From Campylobacteraceae bacterium (GTDB lineage Bacteria > Campylobacterota > Campylobacteria > Campylobacterales > Sulfurovaceae): a DNA stretch of 9,507 bases. The position numbers were made by a program, and so were the translations under genes. The stretch lies in contig JAMOSA010000219.1 of NCBI GenBank assembly GCA_027063325.1, forward strand, positions 1-9,507, written 5' to 3'. The notes beneath the pieces were generated by a model. It had not been told where the DNA came from. It saw only the letters and a list, made by a program, of their open reading frames with translations, and did no database searches. Positions 7,804-9,507 of the stretch are shown here, in pieces (positions within the stretch are counted from its first letter, which is position 1; each line of letters opens with the position of its first letter).

Positions 7804-7809
7804 ATGATT

Positions 7810-8100
7810 GTGCAGATAGATATGGCACTTTTAGCCAAACTAGAAAAGCTTTCGCATCTAAGAGTAGATGAAGAGAAAAAAGATGAAATCATCTCTCAAC
7901 TTAGTGAAATTTTAGAGTATGTAGAAAACCTTAAAGAGCTTGATACTTCAGATTTTGACAGCTACTTCTCTACACTCGAAGGTGGCACACCTATGAAAGA
8001 AGATATACCTGTACAACAGAGTGAAGTTGCCCAAAAGATTTTGAAGTATGCTCCAGATAGTAGAGATGACTTCTTTATCGTACCGGCTATTATAAATTAA
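7810..8100 (+). CDS. gatC: Asp-tRNA(Asn)/Glu-tRNA(Gln) amidotransferase subunit C
   Basis: This 96-residue protein is the small subunit of the GatCAB complex, which converts Asp-tRNA(Asn) and Glu-tRNA(Gln) to the correct Asn and Gln forms. It wraps around and stabilises GatA. The sequence is typical for the family: an N-terminal helix (IDMALLAKLEKLSHLRVDEE), an ISQLSEILEYVENLKELDT helix, and the C-terminal block APDSRDDFFIVPAIIN. The start is taken as GTG at 7810, giving MQIDMALL as in related proteins. An in-frame ATG six bases earlier (7804) touches the Shine-Dalgarno and is less likely. The gatA and gatB genes are not in the window; in this phylum they are often unlinked. A gap of 22 bases leads to pilT, which suggests a shared transcript. 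Confidence 0.93.
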   Translation: MQIDMALLAKLEKLSHLRVDEEKKDEIISQLSEILEYVENLKELDTSDFDSYFSTLEGGTPMKEDIPVQQSEVAQKILKYAPDSRDDFFIVPAIIN

Positions 8101-8122
8101 CTAAAATAAAAAGGGGTTCACC

Positions 8123-9187
8123 ATGGCAATGTCAGCCGCTCATATGAAAAAACTTCTTCAAAGTATCGTAGTACATGGTGCTTCAGACTTGCACCTAATC
8201 AACAAAAGTGAGCCTATGCTTCGTGTTGGAGGTAGGCTAAAAGCTGTAAATATGCCAAAGCTCACTCCAGATGATATTGAGGGTATGTGTTATGCCCTGC
8301 TTACAGAAAAGCAAAAGAAACAGTTTGAAGAGGATAATGAGCTTGACTTTGCAATTGAGCTTGAGAATGTTGGGCGTTTCAGGGTCAATTACTATAAAAC
8401 TATGGGTAGTATGGCCGCAGCATTTCGTGTAATTCCTATTGAGATTCCAAGTCTTGATGCTTTAAATGCTCCAGAAGTTTACAAAAGAATTATCAAAAGA
8501 GAAAAGGGTCTAATACTAGTAACTGGACCAACTGGTTCTGGTAAATCAACAACTCTAGCTGCTATGTTAAATGAGGTCAATATTACAGAGAATAAGCATA
8601 TACTAACAGTTGAAGATCCTGTTGAATTTGTACATAAAAACAAAAAGAGTATATTTTCTCAAAGAAGTGTAGGTGATGATACCAAAAGCTTTGCTGCAGC
8701 ACTAAAGTATGCACTAAGACAAGACCCAGATATTATACTTATTGGAGAGATGCGTGATAAGATTACAATATCAGCAGCCCTAACTGCCGCAGAGACAGGA
8801 CACTTGGTATTTGGTACCTTACACACCAACTCAGCCCCAGGTACAATCAACCGTATTATTGATGTATTTGGAGGAGAAGAACAAGCTCAGGTTAGAGCTA
8901 TGTTATCTGGTTCACTAGTAGCTGTAATTTCACAGATGCTTTTACCAAAAATTGGTGGCGGTCGTGTAGCAGCAGCTGAAATTTTGGTAACAAATCACGC
9001 AATTGCAAACTTGATTCGTGAAGATAAAGTTCACCAAATCTACTCAACAATGCAGCTTGGTCAAGGAGAATCTGGAATGCAGACTCAAACTCAAGTACTC
9101 AAAGAGTTTGTGGACAAAGGTTTGGTTGCAAGAGATGTAGCACTACAGTTTGCCAATAAGCCAGATGAACTTAAGAACTTGATTTAA
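8123..9187 (+). CDS. pilT: Type IV pilus retraction ATPase PilT
   Basis: This 354-residue hexameric cytoplasmic ATPase powers pilus disassembly and so twitching motility and DNA uptake. Visible motifs: an N-terminal PAS-like domain (about 1-105) with the arginines of GRFRVNYY; Walker A GPTGSGKST (135-143); the Asp box VEDPVEF (163-169); Walker B DIILIGEMRD (203-212); the His box GHLVFGTLHT (226-235); and AIANLIRE (293-300), the C-terminal motif that separates PilT retraction ATPases from PilB extension ATPases. The C-terminal stretch QLGQGESGMQTQTQVL is also PilT-like. The length is normal. A Shine-Dalgarno AAGGGG (8111-8116) lies six bases before the ATG. No other pilus genes are in view, so it is detached from the pilus assembly cluster. 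A PilU paralogue is the main alternative, but the motifs favour PilT. Confidence 0.95.
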   Translation: MAMSAAHMKKLLQSIVVHGASDLHLINKSEPMLRVGGRLKAVNMPKLTPDDIEGMCYALLTEKQKKQFEEDNELDFAIELENVGRFRVNYYKTMGSMAAAFRVIPIEIPSLDALNAPEVYKRIIKREKGLILVTGPTGSGKSTTLAAMLNEVNITENKHILTVEDPVEFVHKNKKSIFSQRSVGDDTKSFAAALKYALRQDPDIILIGEMRDKITISAALTAAETGHLVFGTLHTNSAPGTINRIIDVFGGEEQAQVRAMLSGSLVAVISQMLLPKIGGGRVAAAEILVTNHAIANLIREDKVHQIYSTMQLGQGESGMQTQTQVLKEFVDKGLVARDVALQFANKPDELKNLI

Positions 9188-9207
9188 TAGTAAAGGATAT
9201 AGATAGT

Positions 9208-9507
9208 ATGGATTTAAACTATCTTGATTGGACTGTAGGAGCTTTGATTATACTTCTTGCACTAAAAGGGTTACTCAATGGCTTTAGTAGAGAACTATTC
9301 GGCTTTTTGGGATTGATTGGTGGAGTATTGATAGCATCTCGCACAGCTTTACCTATAGCTAAATATATAGATGTCCACTTTGTGCATCTAAACAACTTTG
9401 CAGCACTCAAAACAATAGCTTTTTTATTAGTGCTTGGTGCTATTTGGTGGAGTGTATCTACTATTGGCTCACTTCTGCTTGATGATGAAAAAGGGATACA
9501 TGATGTA
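9208..9507 (+). CDS. CvpA family membrane protein (3' end missing)
   Basis: The first 100 codons are present and the frame is open to the window end. The protein begins MDLNYLDWTVGALIILLALKG and contains GLLNGFSRELFGFLGLIGG (21-39), the pattern of the CvpA family, named for a colicin V production protein in E. coli. Three membrane helices are likely, at about 6-24, 31-51 and 66-90. The family role is poorly defined; members are linked to envelope homeostasis. The start has AAAGGA about ten bases upstream, a slightly long spacing. It follows pilT by 20 bases and is probably the third gene of the gatC operon. Confidence 0.85.
   Translation, partial: MDLNYLDWTVGALIILLALKGLLNGFSRELFGFLGLIGGVLIASRTALPIAKYIDVHFVHLNNFAALKTIAFLLVLGAIWWSVSTIGSLLLDDEKGIHDV

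Noticed and set aside
8659..8850. Minus-strand open frame inside pilT
   Set aside because: It overlaps the Walker B and His box region of an intact pilT and has no features of its own.
1..9507. Mobile element, phage, CRISPR or toxin-antitoxin content
   Set aside because: No transposase, integrase, direct-repeat array, terminal inverted repeats or tRNA-associated junction was seen, and composition is even across the window.

Overview
The window is AT-rich, densely coding DNA that looks like a chromosomal segment of a Campylobacterota (epsilonproteobacterial) species. This rests on codon use, the style of the protein sequences (GatC and PilT in particular) and the short gaps between genes. It is an inference from general resemblance, and the genus cannot be fixed from the sequence alone. 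No RNA genes, insertion sequences, phage genes, CRISPR arrays or long non-coding stretches are visible. The longest gap is about 134 bp (7676-7809).

Region 1 (1-5795, + strand) is a two-gene periplasmic unit. The first gene is the 3' part of a large bacterial alpha-2-macroglobulin, open from the first base of the window. The second is a penicillin-binding protein 1C that starts on GTG one base inside the macroglobulin stop codon. This pairing is the classic bacterial one: a thioester protein that traps attacking proteases, encoded with a peptidoglycan synthase that could repair the wall. The macroglobulin has an extra C-terminal tail of about 195 residues holding two tandem YARHG-type domains. 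Its thioester cysteine is the only cysteine in the visible 1,252 residues.

Region 2 (5830-7675, - strand) is a likely operon of three genes, read right to left: a single-domain rhodanese, the lysine/peptidoglycan enzyme DapE, and an unrecognised four-helix membrane protein. The genes are 2 bp apart or overlap by 1 base. A TATAAT box at 7712-7717 probably drives them.

Region 3 (7810-9507, + strand) is a likely operon read the other way: gatC (amidotransferase subunit for Asn/Gln-tRNA), pilT (type IV pilus retraction ATPase) and the start of a CvpA-family membrane protein cut by the window end. A TATAAT box at 7772-7777 is the likely promoter, so the two operons diverge from one short intergenic region.

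Most of the content is ordinary housekeeping and envelope biology. The part most worth a second look is the macroglobulin with its YARHG tail. The unnamed membrane protein coupled to dapE comes next.
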